DNA of 64,000 nt, from positions 1-64,000 of the forward strand of contig CANHSL010000001.1 in NCBI GenBank assembly GCA_947463385.1, read 5' to 3'. Below the pieces are notes generated by a model. That model ran no database searches and was not told the DNA's origin. It saw nothing but the letters and a program-made list of their open reading frames with translations. The translations under genes and the position numbers were made by a program. Below are positions 44,347 through 52,522 of the stretch, piece by piece (positions within the stretch are counted from its first letter, which is position 1; the number at the start of each line of letters is the position of its first letter). This DNA comes from Flavobacteriales bacterium (GTDB taxonomy: Bacteria > Bacteroidota > Bacteroidia > Flavobacteriales_D > Crocinitomicaceae).

Positions 44347-44426
44347 CCTTCTAGTAGCTAAAGAAGGGGTATGCTTCAAAACAATCAAAAAGCAAGGGTG
44401 CTCCGAAGTCGCAACCTTTCTTTTTT
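44347..44426 (+). repeat. Direct repeat unit 1 with terminator-like hairpin
   Basis: Hairpin CCTTCT/AGAAGG (44347-44367) precedes GGGG, then the shared core GCTTCAAAACAATCAAAAAG (from 44373) continues through GCAAGGGTGCTCC to GCAACC at 44416. AAGGGTGC can pair with GCAACCTT around a 9-nt loop and is followed by TCTTTTTT, so the unit ends like an intrinsic terminator on the + strand. Confidence 0.75.
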
Positions 44427-44453
44427 ACTGTGTCATTAACTATTCTGTGGATT

Positions 44454-44556
44454 GGGATTATGCGCTAAAACGCATGAACCCGAGAGGGGAGTAGCTTCAA
44501 AACAATCAAAAAGCAAGGGTGCTCCAAAGTCGCAACCTATCTTTTTTGCTTTTTTT
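44454..44556 (+). repeat. Direct repeat unit 2 with two hairpins
   Basis: Hairpin GGGATTATGCG/CGCATGAACCC (44454-44481, two mismatches), then GGGGAGTA and the 44-nt core at 44494-44537, which differs from unit 1 at one base within the core (CGAAG to CAAAG). The core's hairpin is again followed by a T-rich tract. The core starts 121 nt after that of unit 1. Confidence 0.78.
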
Positions 44557-44589
44557 CCGTTGTCAAAGCTGTTAAACGATTAGATAAGA

Positions 44590-44676
44590 GGGATTACTCG
44601 CTAGCGCTCGTGATCCCGCGGGGAGTAACTTCAAAACAATCAAAAAGCAACGATGCAAGCATCCTTGCCTTTTTTT
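44590..44676 (+). repeat. Direct repeat unit 3, diverged 3' half
   Basis: Hairpin GGGATTAC/GTGATCCC (44590-44617), then GGGGAGTA and CTTCAAAACAATCAAAAAGC as in units 1 and 2, but the terminator-like hairpin is a different sequence (GCAACGATGC / GCATCCTTGC), followed by seven T. The structure is conserved while the sequence has changed. Confidence 0.75.
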
Positions 44677-44729
44677 ATTACCATTTTGCTCACTATTGCA
44701 AGCAATGATGGCTACTGGTAATAAAAAAA
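44670..44729. repeat. 14-bp perfect inverted repeat
   Basis: TTTTTTTATTACCA (44670-44683) is the exact inverse of TGGTAATAAAAAAA (44716-44729), separated by 32 nt that contain a further small palindrome ATTGC-AA-GCAAT. It bridges repeat unit 3 and the tRNA-Ser terminator. It could be a long stem bringing two T-runs together, acting as a bidirectional terminator, or a remnant of an element end. Confidence 0.65.
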
Positions 44730-44755
44730 GCCAGCCTTTCGGCTAGCTTTTTAAT
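44727..44755 (-). terminator. Terminator of tRNA-Ser
   Basis: On the minus strand AGCTAGCC-GAAA-GGCTGGCT forms an 8-bp stem with one mismatch, followed by a run of T. It lies 6 nt past the tRNA's 3' end. A T-run also follows the stem on the + strand, so it may work both ways. Confidence 0.8.
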
Positions 44756-44760
44756 TGTTT

Positions 44761-44848
44761 TGGCGGAGAGTGAGGGATTCGAACCCCCGGAACCTCGCGG
44801 TTCAACGGTTTTCAAGACCGCCGCAATCGACCACTCTGCCAACTCTCC
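44761..44848 (-). tRNA. tRNA-Ser (anticodon TGA), CCA encoded
   Basis: The minus strand reads GGAGAGTTGGCAGAGTGGTC, then the anticodon loop CTTGAAA (anticodon TGA, reading UCA codons), a long variable arm typical of serine tRNAs, the T-loop GGTTCGAATCC and the closing ACTCTCC acceptor strand. The discriminator is G and the terminal CCA (44761-44763) is genome-encoded. The 88-nt length and the extended variable arm confirm serine. Confidence 0.96.
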
Positions 44849-44904
44849 GCGGCAAAAGTACTAATTGTTTAACAATTTCCAAGTGTTTTTTGGGAATTCG
44901 CGAA

Positions 44905-45705
44905 TTAATTCTTTAAAAGCGCTTTCATTTGTTTTGAAATCATGCGATTTGCATACAGTGGATTGATCCGAGTAATTAGATTCATTAACCAGGAATCTCT
45001 TCCAATATAAGCATGATATTTATTGCGTTCTACCGCTTCAATGATTTGCCTAGCTGCCTCATTCGCTGAAAGCATTTTGTACGTTGATTCGGTTGCTGAA
45101 GCAGGTATTTCTATTCCTGAATTACTGGTGATTTCTGTTTTAACCGCCCCAGGTAAAATTAAGGTGACATGTACCTTGGTTTCTGCTAGTTCTGCAAATA
45201 ATCCCTCGGTAAAAAGCTTAACCGCTGCTTTAGATGCGCCATAGATCGTTTGACCAGGTACAGGCAAAAAACCACCCATACTCGACGTGTTAATGATGTG
45301 TGCTTCATGTCTTGATAACAAGGTTGGTAGAAATGCCTTGGTTAGAAAAATTAAGCCATAGAAATTAACATCCATCACATGGCGAATGTCGTGTTCCGTC
45401 AGTTCATTGAAGGGTTTAAAAGCTTGAATGATTCCCGCGTTATTGAATATACCATCAATGGTTTTATGGGTTTCTATGATGCGCGCACTTATGACTTTAA
45501 TGGCATTTAAATCAGCAATATCCAGCACATAACTTCCGCTAAATCCACCGAACGGTTGTAAGTACTCATTCACCTCGGCCAGGGTCTCTTCATTGCGGTC
45601 AATACCAACAACAAATCCACCTTTTTGCGCGATTTGATAGGAAAGTTCTTTGCCCATTCCGCTTCCTGCGCCCGTAACAACAAAGGTGTGGTCTTTGATT
45701 TTCAT
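44905..45705 (-). CDS. SDR-family oxidoreductase
   Basis: About 266 residues. The NAD(P) motif is VVTGAGSGMGKEL, NNAG appears in GIFNNAGII, the catalytic Ser is in INTSSMGG and the Tyr/Lys in YGASKAAVK. The C-terminal 30 residues after the core (DSWLMNLITRINPLYANRMI) look like a membrane-associating tail found in SDRs acting on lipids or retinoids. Substrate unknown. I use ATG 45705; a TTG at 45717 overlaps the promoter box. A related SDR lies divergently 160 nt away. Confidence 0.85.
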   Translation of the reverse strand: MKIKDHTFVVTGAGSGMGKELSYQIAQKGGFVVGIDRNEETLAEVNEYLQPFGGFSGSYVLDIADLNAIKVISARIIETHKTIDGIFNNAGIIQAFKPFNELTEHDIRHVMDVNFYGLIFLTKAFLPTLLSRHEAHIINTSSMGGFLPVPGQTIYGASKAAVKLFTEGLFAELAETKVHVTLILPGAVKTEITSNSGIEIPASATESTYKMLSANEAARQIIEAVERNKYHAYIGRDSWLMNLITRINPLYANRMISKQMKALLKN

Positions 45706-45714
45706 TTTTTTGAA

Positions 45715-45722
45715 CAAATATA
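45715..45722 (-). promoter_or_regulatory. TAnnTTTG promoter box for SDR gene
   Basis: TATATTTG on the minus strand ends 9 nt before ATG 45705; exact -7 consensus. Confidence 0.5.
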
Positions 45723-45865
45723 CTCCGTTTTAAGGGGTTTGATTAGAAATGCTCTTTAGATGAATGAAATGGTATCTTATCGTGTTCATTTATTAAACAC
45801 AACTGAAGGTTTTGGTATTGTGCAAATCAGTTTTAATCCCTAATCATGCCTGCTTATTTTTAACC

Positions 45866-46654
45866 ATGAAATTCAAGTGGGATAATAAAGTCGTGTTAGT
45901 TACTGGTTCCTGCCGAGGCCTAGGACTAGAAATCGCAAAGCATTTGTTGGATTTGAATGCCTTCGTTGTTTTTCATTCCAGAGAAACACCGCTTCCAAAT
46001 GACCCTAGCATAATTCAGGCGTTTGAAACGAATCAAGCAATTTACCTTCAGGCTGATTTGCGAAACGCAATGGAAGTAGAACGGTTAATTGCTGCTGCAA
46101 GTGATAAATTTGAACGATTAGATGTGGTCATTAACAATGCGGGGATTTCAGCATTTGGCAGCATGGAACAGGTTGAATTATCGATTTTTCAAGAAGTATT
46201 AGATACTAATTTATTGGGTTCAGTCCATATTTCCAAGGCTGCTATTCCTGCGCTTAAGAAAACCAACGGAAGTATCTTATACGTATCTTCATTAGCTGGA
46301 TTATTCGGTGTTCCGAGATATATTAGCTATTCTATGTCGAAGGCTGCATTAAGGCAACTACGAGATGGGCTGGCTCTTGAATTACATGACACGGGGGTAC
46401 ATGTCGGGTTAGTTTACCTTGGGTTTGTTGAGAATGATGCAGCTAAATATGCGCTTGATTCAGTTGGAAATAAACTTGCAATTCCCCAGAGAAACAAATT
46501 GTTAAGCATTTCGAAAAGGTACGCTTCAAAATCAATTTTAACAAGCGTAGAAAAAAGGAAATCCGTGAGCTATATCCCCTTATCAGGTAAATTATTTAGC
46601 GTAATTACTTTTTTATTTTCTGGTGCGCTATCTATGTTTTTTCGAAGGCGATAA
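45866..46654 (+). CDS. SDR-family oxidoreductase
   Basis: About 262 residues. The cofactor motif is VLVTGSCRGLGLEIA, then VVINNAGISAFG, the catalytic Ser is in LYVSSLAG and the Tyr/Lys in YISYSMSKAALR. The C-terminus ends in a hydrophobic helix and basic tail (SVITFLFSGALSMFFRRR), suggesting membrane attachment. I use ATG 45866, where the normal SDR start lies; the longer frame from 45812 adds 18 residues without homology. It is divergent from a second, tail-bearing SDR; the pair may share a lipid substrate, but this is inference. Confidence 0.83.
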   Translation: MKFKWDNKVVLVTGSCRGLGLEIAKHLLDLNAFVVFHSRETPLPNDPSIIQAFETNQAIYLQADLRNAMEVERLIAAASDKFERLDVVINNAGISAFGSMEQVELSIFQEVLDTNLLGSVHISKAAIPALKKTNGSILYVSSLAGLFGVPRYISYSMSKAALRQLRDGLALELHDTGVHVGLVYLGFVENDAAKYALDSVGNKLAIPQRNKLLSISKRYASKSILTSVEKRKSVSYIPLSGKLFSVITFLFSGALSMFFRRR

Positions 46655-46655
46655 C

Positions 46656-48176
46656 TTAATGCTTGATGATTTTCAAGCTGCGATTCATGATCGTTATTAA
46701 ATACACTCCAACCGGTAACTCTTTCACCCAGATTTCACCCTGGTTTGATGTGTTTCCCATTTTCACAACTTGTCCTAATGAATTCATTAGTGTGTAAGGT
46801 GTACAAGGTAAATTGGAAAATTGAATAAATTCATTGCATGGATTTGGTCCGAAATTAATATCAGTTTCACTTAATCCACCCAACATTTCCACACAGAAAG
46901 GTTCGTTTGTCCAAGGTTGGTTTGAAACGAATGGATAATACCATGAACTTGGAGAATTGCCTGCACTTACCAAGGGCGTAAAACTTGTTCTCGTTGGCGC
47001 AAGCTCATTCAAAGGGGTCTCGTTGTTCGGGTCTGTACAATACGTATAGAGCTGATCAATCGAATCTACCGCCGATATCGCATAGTGTTTTTGTGTGATC
47101 ACTTGTTTTTTTATCCCGTAGAGTGGACCGCTCGATAACATGTAAAGTAGGGTGTCCTGTTCAATCATCCGTTGTATGTTTCCCATGTGCTTCAGCGATT
47201 GTATAGGCAGTAAATTGGGTGTTGATATTTTGTTTGCATACGATCCAAAGTCGCCCCCCTGCCAATACCAGCATGTTACGCTATCGATAACAGATAGTGG
47301 CTTTGACGCCTGTTCTTCGATCATACCCATTCCCATCCCGTTTTGAAAAGTTTTCTGTTCCGTAATATTCCCACTGTAATCAACCTTTATGAGATCCATG
47401 CTAATCATCGCATGACTTCGATTCGATAGGACTAAGCCATCGTGTTGGGCGATTACCTGAATAAAGTCAGGCTGATATCCATGGTCGTATTTATTCCCAT
47501 CAATTACATTTCCTTGGGAATCTAATTTCAAAATAACACCTGAGAACGTTCCCAACGCAAATTGCTGCCCACAGGCGTAAATGCTTGAATCTCTTGTACA
47601 AAGGTCGTTCAATTGAAAACCATCTGCGTTCAAATCGTAGGTCTTGGTCCAATGTACATTGCCATAGAAATCAACTTCACTCAAGGCATTGCTTGCGGTA
47701 CCAATACCTGATGTAAGTACCAGCATCGCGCTGTCATTCAAGCGTTCAATATCCCGCACCGTAGCATCGACTCCTGGGTCGGTTATACTGCTTATTACTG
47801 ACCAAAGAATTTGTCCTTGTTGATTGATGGCAATCGTAATGCCTTGCCAGATTTCTGCAGGTCCTACCGCGATGGATATCTTTCCACCAATAAGCGCCAG
47901 GGTATCATTTATCTTCGTGAGCTGCGTGAACTCAGAAAAACTCGAAAGGGCACCTTGACTTAGAAACTGTGTTTGGATACATTGACCGTTTATATCATGA
48001 ACACTTAAGAATCCGTTTGAAAAACTCTGTGTTCCAACAACTAAATAGGACCCATTTCCCATTTGTACGACCGATTTAGCCTGAATATCATACTGTTGAC
48101 TAAAGGTGCGGTTGACAAAAGATTGTGATTTGAATAAAAAGGGAAGAAATCCGAGGACTAAGAGAAAAAATTTCAT
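46656..48176 (-). CDS. Secreted protein with T9SS type A sorting domain
   Basis: A 506-residue exported protein. A signal peptide ends at LFKSQ (residue 18). The region to about 400 carries repeating strands with the pattern L-T-x-x-N-D-x-x-L and D-x-x-G-N-x-x-W/I (SEVDFYGNVHWTKTY, KLDSQGNVIDGNKYD, KVDYSGNITEQKTF), as in delta-60/beta-propeller secreted proteins. The C-terminal domain (NFGPNPCNEFIQFSN, then LPVGVYLITIMNRSLKIIK) is a T9SS type A sorting signal. No enzymatic motif is seen. A TACATTTG box is 8 nt from the ATG. Confidence 0.82.
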   Translation of the reverse strand: MKFFLLVLGFLPFLFKSQSFVNRTFSQQYDIQAKSVVQMGNGSYLVVGTQSFSNGFLSVHDINGQCIQTQFLSQGALSSFSEFTQLTKINDTLALIGGKISIAVGPAEIWQGITIAINQQGQILWSVISSITDPGVDATVRDIERLNDSAMLVLTSGIGTASNALSEVDFYGNVHWTKTYDLNADGFQLNDLCTRDSSIYACGQQFALGTFSGVILKLDSQGNVIDGNKYDHGYQPDFIQVIAQHDGLVLSNRSHAMISMDLIKVDYSGNITEQKTFQNGMGMGMIEEQASKPLSVIDSVTCWYWQGGDFGSYANKISTPNLLPIQSLKHMGNIQRMIEQDTLLYMLSSGPLYGIKKQVITQKHYAISAVDSIDQLYTYCTDPNNETPLNELAPTRTSFTPLVSAGNSPSSWYYPFVSNQPWTNEPFCVEMLGGLSETDINFGPNPCNEFIQFSNLPCTPYTLMNSLGQVVKMGNTSNQGEIWVKELPVGVYLITIMNRSLKIIKH

Positions 48177-48184
48177 TTTTATTT

Positions 48185-48192
48185 CAAATGTA
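48185..48192 (-). promoter_or_regulatory. TAnnTTTG promoter box for T9SS protein gene
   Basis: TACATTTG on the minus strand ends 8 nt before ATG 48176; exact -7 consensus. Confidence 0.5.
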
Positions 48193-48248
48193 ACTAAAAA
48201 GACACAGCTATTCCTTCAACCTTTCTACCTTTACATTGTTTAAAACCT

Positions 48249-49154
48249 ATGGCACTAATTGAAGTTTCCCATTTAGCTAAGAATTTCGGTTCCTTTCACG
48301 CGGTGAAAGATGTTTCTTTTCATGTAAATGAAGGAGACGTGTTTGGGTTTTTAGGTCCAAACGGTGCCGGTAAAAGTACAACCATTCGTTGCTTACTCTC
48401 TTTGATTCGTCCAACGGACGGGGAGATTAAGTTTTTTGGTAAATCCCTAAATCAAAACCGATCTGAAGTATTAACTCGGGTTGGGTGTATTATTGAAAAA
48501 CCTGATTTTTACAAATACCTTTCTGCACAGCGTAATTTAGAAATATTTGCGCGAATTTCCGGAAAGGACATTACAAAACGTCAAATTCAAGAAATGATTG
48601 ATTTTGTTGGTTTGAATGGAAGGGAAGGGGATAAGGTATCTGGTTTTTCACACGGCATGAAGCAACGCTTGGGAATTGCTCAAACCTTGTTGCACAATCC
48701 AGATGTAATTATTCTTGACGAACCAACCACAGGCTTAGATCCCCAAGGAATTATTGAGGTTCGAAATTTAATTCTTCGCTTGCGAGATGAACAAAAGAAA
48801 ACGGTACTCCTTTCTTCGCATCAATTGTCTGAAATTGAAATCATTGCAAATCGGATGGTGATCATTAACCAGGGTAAAACCATTGTAGAAGGGGATGTGC
48901 ATGAATTGCTCGAAAAACAAAGCATGAACCTAGAGATTTCAGTAGCGAATCCAACGGTTTTTGAGGAAACGATACAACGCGATTTCCCTTCGCTAACAGC
49001 ACGTTTAGTCTATAAAGGCACTTACCATATTGAAATGGAAGAGGACATTCGCCAGCCATTGATTCAGCGACTTGTAGAAACAGGTTGCGGCGTAAAAGCG
49101 GTGATTCCAAAACGAAGTTTGGAAGATTTTTTCATTAAAATGACCGAGAAATGA
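48249..49154 (+). CDS. ABC transporter ATP-binding protein
   Basis: A 301-residue ATPase with Walker A GPNGAGKST (near residue 37), signature FSHGMKQRLG, Walker B VIILDEPTTGLDPQG and the switch His in SSHQLSE. It belongs to the ABC-2/CcmA-like exporters. It begins a three-gene unit (ATPase, permease, LolA-like protein) joined by two ATGA overlaps. The substrate is unknown; the LolA-like partner hints at envelope lipid or lipoprotein traffic. Confidence 0.93.
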   Translation: MALIEVSHLAKNFGSFHAVKDVSFHVNEGDVFGFLGPNGAGKSTTIRCLLSLIRPTDGEIKFFGKSLNQNRSEVLTRVGCIIEKPDFYKYLSAQRNLEIFARISGKDITKRQIQEMIDFVGLNGREGDKVSGFSHGMKQRLGIAQTLLHNPDVIILDEPTTGLDPQGIIEVRNLILRLRDEQKKTVLLSSHQLSEIEIIANRMVIINQGKTIVEGDVHELLEKQSMNLEISVANPTVFEETIQRDFPSLTARLVYKGTYHIEMEEDIRQPLIQRLVETGCGVKAVIPKRSLEDFFIKMTEK

Positions 49155-49996
49155 TGCTGTGGAAAAATACGATTAACGAATTACTCAAGATTGCTACTAA
49201 AATTAGAAGTTATATCGGAATTGGCGCATTGACGCTATTAATTCTGATTGTACTTTTTGCCATGAAAGCAGATGGGAAGTCCTACATTGGTTTTGTTACG
49301 GCTTCCTTTGAACAAACCTTAAGTTTTAATGGCAAAATTTTAAACGGAAATTTAATTGCGTTCATCATCATGCAGATGTTGATCGTACACGTTCCCTTAT
49401 TAATTTCCCTAGTCACGGGCGACTTACTCTCTGGGGAAGAAGCCTCAGGTACGATCCGAATGCTTGCGACAAAACCGATTTCTAGGTCAGGTATTGTTTT
49501 GTCTAAATGGATTGCAGCGACGATTTACACCTTGATAATGACCGTTTGGTTAGGTTTTTTATCCCTTTTTGTAGCAAAATGGATGTTTGGTACCGGCGAT
49601 TTAATCGTGTTGAACTCCAATGGACTATTAATCATTCCGGAGGCCGATTTAGCGTGGCGTTTTGCCTTGGCGCTCCTCATTGCCTTTCTTGCGTTATGGA
49701 CGGTTGCTACCTTGTCGCTTGCCTTTTCAGCCTTTGCTAAGAATAGCGTTGGTCCGATTGTTTCTACGATGTCAGTTATCATTTTATTTACCATCATTGG
49801 TACCTTGGATGTTTCCGTTTTTGATGCGATTAAACCCTACATGTTTACTACCCACATGGCGGCATGGCGTAGCGTGTTCGAAGATCCATATCCTTTGTCA
49901 GCCATTTGGGAATCGGTAATTATTCTCGTGGCACATATTGGGGTGTTGCTTGGAATCACCCTTATTAGATTTAATAAAAAAGACATTACCTCATGA
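49151..49996 (+). CDS. ABC-2 type transporter permease
   Basis: A 281-residue membrane protein with six predicted helices (about residues 20-40, 65-95, 115-145, 170-195, 200-220 and 255-275). The cytoplasmic stretch GDLLSGEEASGTIRMLATKPISRSG after the second helix is the coupling region of ABC-2 permeases that export via an ATPase like the one encoded upstream. Overlaps both neighbours by 4 nt. Confidence 0.88.
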   Translation: MMLWKNTINELLKIATKIRSYIGIGALTLLILIVLFAMKADGKSYIGFVTASFEQTLSFNGKILNGNLIAFIIMQMLIVHVPLLISLVTGDLLSGEEASGTIRMLATKPISRSGIVLSKWIAATIYTLIMTVWLGFLSLFVAKWMFGTGDLIVLNSNGLLIIPEADLAWRFALALLIAFLALWTVATLSLAFSAFAKNSVGPIVSTMSVIILFTIIGTLDVSVFDAIKPYMFTTHMAAWRSVFEDPYPLSAIWESVIILVAHIGVLLGITLIRFNKKDITS

Positions 49997-50676
49997 AATC
50001 AGTATTACTTGTTGTTTTTATCCTTACAGGGGTAGTTGGATTTGGTCAAACTGCGGAAGAAATCCTAAAAGGGGTAATTGATAAAATCGACCTTGTTGAA
50101 GATTATCAAGCCGATGTTCAAATCAAAGCGGCTATCCCGTTTATTAAAGTACCCATAGCAAAGGCTACGATCTATTTTAAACAAAAGGATAAGTTTAAAG
50201 TGGAATCGAAGGGAATTGCCATCCTGCCTAAACAAGGTATGAGTGACTTAACTGGATTCTTATCCAATGAAAAAAAGTATAGCGCTGTATTGGGAGAGGC
50301 AAAAACAATTAATGAGCATAAAACGCGCTTGATTTCTATACTACCAACAGACGAAAACAGTGAGATTATTTTAGCGAAAGTGTATATCTCTACCTCGGAG
50401 GATTTAATTTATAGAACCGTACTAACCACCAAATCGAGTGGCACGGTTTCTATTGATTATGAATACAACCTGAATAAGAAATATGGCCTACCGAATAAAA
50501 TGACCTTTACAGTAGATATTAAAAAATTCAAAATGCCAAAAAGTGTCGCTTCCGATATTCGTAATAACGAAAAGAAAAAGAAGTATAAAGAAAACGAGAA
50601 AGGAACCATTGTGTTGACCTTTTCAAACTATCTCGTGAACAAAGGGATTTCAGACGAGGTCTTTAAAAAAGACTAA
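49993..50676 (+). CDS. LolA-like outer-membrane lipoprotein-sorting protein
   Basis: A 227-residue exported protein. The signal peptide ends VGFGQ (about residue 19). The mature N-terminus (AEEILKGVIDKIDLVEDYQADVQIK) and beta strands (KATIYFKQKDKFKVESKGIAIL) follow the LolA/LolB-like half-barrel pattern of Bacteroidota proteins annotated as outer-membrane lipoprotein-sorting proteins. It probably carries a hydrophobic ligand across the periplasm. Placed in an operon with an ABC exporter, it may receive that exporter's cargo. Its 3' end overlaps murB by 4 nt. Confidence 0.75.
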   Translation: MKSVLLVVFILTGVVGFGQTAEEILKGVIDKIDLVEDYQADVQIKAAIPFIKVPIAKATIYFKQKDKFKVESKGIAILPKQGMSDLTGFLSNEKKYSAVLGEAKTINEHKTRLISILPTDENSEIILAKVYISTSEDLIYRTVLTTKSSGTVSIDYEYNLNKKYGLPNKMTFTVDIKKFKMPKSVASDIRNNEKKKKYKENEKGTIVLTFSNYLVNKGISDEVFKKD

Positions 50677-51677
50677 TAGATATTCACTTCACGTTCCAAC
50701 GTAACGCCAAATTTTTCTTGGATATCTTCAATGATGCGTTGCGAAAGCTCATAAATTTCCTTTCCAGTGCCGCCACCATAATTGACTAACACAAGGGCCT
50801 GGAGTTCATGCACTCCCACATTGCCAAATCTTTTTCCTTTCCAACCTGCTTGTTCGATTAACCAACCCGCTGCTAATTTCACCTGACCTTCCCCGGCGGG
50901 ATAGGAGGGAACGCGCTCATAGGTTGATTGGATTGATTGAAGTACCTCGTTAGCAACTACCGGATTTTTGAAGAAACTTCCTGCATTCCCGAGCTGTTTT
51001 GGGTCGGGTAGCTTCGATTGACGAATGCGAATTACGGCCTTGCTGACATCTTTGATGCGAGGTGTTGTTATTCCCATTTGCTTCAGTTCGGCCTCGATTA
51101 CACCATACGACGTATTCATAGTGGGATGTAGGGATAAGGTAAACGCTACATTACAGATGACATATTGATTCTTCAATTCACGCTTAAAAACACTTTCCCT
51201 GTAGCCAAAAGCACAATCCGCTAGATGAAATCGCTTTACTTCGCCCGTAGAAATTTCTACGGCATCCAGATAAGCAAAGGTGTCTTTAATTTCTACACCA
51301 TACGCCCCAATATTCTGCATCGGGGAAGCGCCCACGCAACCCGGAATTAAACTTAAATTTTCAAGTCCACCATACCCTCGATCTACGCAATACATCACAA
51401 AGTCATGCCACACCTCGCCAGCACCTGCTTCAATAACAACATGCGTTTCCGTACGTTCGATTTCCTTAATACCTTTGATGCAATTTCGAACAAAAAGGCC
51501 TTCGAAATCTTTAGTGAATAACATGTTGCTTCCAGCGCCGGAAATTAAGGTTTCATGTGTTTTTATACTTGGAAGTAGCGTACTTAATTCTTCTATTGAG
51601 TCAAATGACGCAAACGACGCTGCTTTAACGTCAATTCCGAAGGTGTTGTATGGCTTTAGAGAGATCCCTTTTTGCAT
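50673..51677 (-). CDS. murB: UDP-N-acetylenolpyruvoylglucosamine reductase MurB
   Basis: About 334 residues. It has the FAD-binding segments KPYNTFGIDVKAA and LISGAGSNML, SLIPGCVGASPMQNIGAYGVE, and the catalytic Ser in GNAGSFFKNPVV. The presence of YGYRESVFK-type sequence (FGYRESVFK) marks the type I MurB form. It makes UDP-MurNAc for peptidoglycan. I use ATG 51677, 3 nt behind a TAGATTTG promoter box, so the mRNA is probably leaderless; the longer frame from 51752 is not homologous. Confidence 0.96.
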   Translation of the reverse strand: MQKGISLKPYNTFGIDVKAASFASFDSIEELSTLLPSIKTHETLISGAGSNMLFTKDFEGLFVRNCIKGIKEIERTETHVVIEAGAGEVWHDFVMYCVDRGYGGLENLSLIPGCVGASPMQNIGAYGVEIKDTFAYLDAVEISTGEVKRFHLADCAFGYRESVFKRELKNQYVICNVAFTLSLHPTMNTSYGVIEAELKQMGITTPRIKDVSKAVIRIRQSKLPDPKQLGNAGSFFKNPVVANEVLQSIQSTYERVPSYPAGEGQVKLAAGWLIEQAGWKGKRFGNVGVHELQALVLVNYGGGTGKEIYELSQRIIEDIQEKFGVTLEREVNIY

Positions 51678-51680
51678 GGT

Positions 51681-51688
51681 CAAATCTA
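51681..51688 (-). promoter_or_regulatory. TAnnTTTG promoter box for murB
   Basis: TAGATTTG on the minus strand ends 3 nt before ATG 51677. At usual -7 geometry, transcription would start at or next to the ATG. Confidence 0.55.
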
Positions 51689-51703
51689 ACAAAAAAGTGT
51701 TAG

Positions 51704-52522
51704 TTAGCGTTTGAAAAATCCATAATCCCATGGATGAACGGTGTAAAACCAATCAAACCAGTTTAAGTGGTGACTGAAAATAAATCCCCTGCTGGCATTT
51801 TTTGGAACAAAGACTCTTCCGCCTTTTCCGTGTGCTAAGTTTTCTAGGTTTTTAACGGGACCCTGAGGGGCAATACCGTCTTGCATGCAAATTACATCCG
51901 CTTTTTTTTCACCCAAATTGCTTCCATATTGCCAAACTTCTTGGAATTTATTCCAGTCGTAGCCCATAAAGTCAGGGGTTTCTGGTGCAATAATTAAGAT
52001 CTTCCCCAGGTTATAAATTGAATCTACTTGAGTTAAAAATCCAAGAATATAGGCATACCCCATGCTATGGCAAACAATGTCTAGTGTATCATTTTTTGGA
52101 TTTGATTTCAGCGAGTCTTTAGCAAATTGTATAAAGTTTTGTCCACAAATTTTTCCGTTTTCATAGCGGGTTAAAAATCCCTCGGGATTTGGTTTGGTGT
52201 TTAATCCAAATCCTCGTTTACTGCGAAACCAGACAAAACGCGTGAAAACATAAGAGCAAGCGAATCGGAATTTACTTCGGTGAGGGGAAGTTTTTAAGGG
52301 ATGATGTCCAGAAATATAAACTGGCGTTACTGGTAAAAAACGATTTGTTATGGTGTCGTCGTAGCCATACCAATAACTTTGAGGTTTTACAGTAACCCCA
52401 TTGTCCCTCGGTATATTATCCTTTTTTGGACCTAAGTACCCATTGGCAAAGACAAGTATATGCTGCTGGGAGTAACCAAGAAAAGCCCATAAAATAAAAG
52501 CGACTGCAAGTTTACTTCCCAT
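51704..52522 (-). CDS. Alpha/beta hydrolase-like exported protein
   Basis: About 272 residues. A signal peptide (KLAVAFILWAFLGYSQ) is followed by an alpha/beta-hydrolase pattern: HILVFANGYLG as the first strand with oxyanion region, DTLDIVCHSMGYAYILGFL as the nucleophile elbow (CHSMG, Ser as nucleophile, the first Gly of GxSxG replaced by Cys), KILIIAPETPDFMG as the next strand, and a C-terminal HHLNW as the candidate catalytic His. It would be a periplasmic lipase/esterase-like enzyme; substrate unknown. ATG 52522 gives the signal peptide. The start overlaps the upstream TIGR02117 gene by 11 nt. Confidence 0.75.
   Translation of the reverse strand: MGSKLAVAFILWAFLGYSQQHILVFANGYLGPKKDNIPRDNGVTVKPQSYWYGYDDTITNRFLPVTPVYISGHHPLKTSPHRSKFRFACSYVFTRFVWFRSKRGFGLNTKPNPEGFLTRYENGKICGQNFIQFAKDSLKSNPKNDTLDIVCHSMGYAYILGFLTQVDSIYNLGKILIIAPETPDFMGYDWNKFQEVWQYGSNLGEKKADVICMQDGIAPQGPVKNLENLAHGKGGRVFVPKNASRGFIFSHHLNWFDWFYTVHPWDYGFFKR

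Noticed and set aside
44347-44676. Possible CRISPR array
   Set aside because: Only three units, hairpins inside the unit, unequal spacing and non-spacer-like intervals with T-runs; no cas genes.
40568-44848. Integrative element inserted at tRNA-Ser
   Set aside because: No integrase and no duplicated tRNA 3' end were found; only the AT-rich composition and position suggest it.
51280-51714. A 144-residue frame antisense to murB
   Set aside because: The murB motifs lie in the opposite strand; the frame is a shadow.
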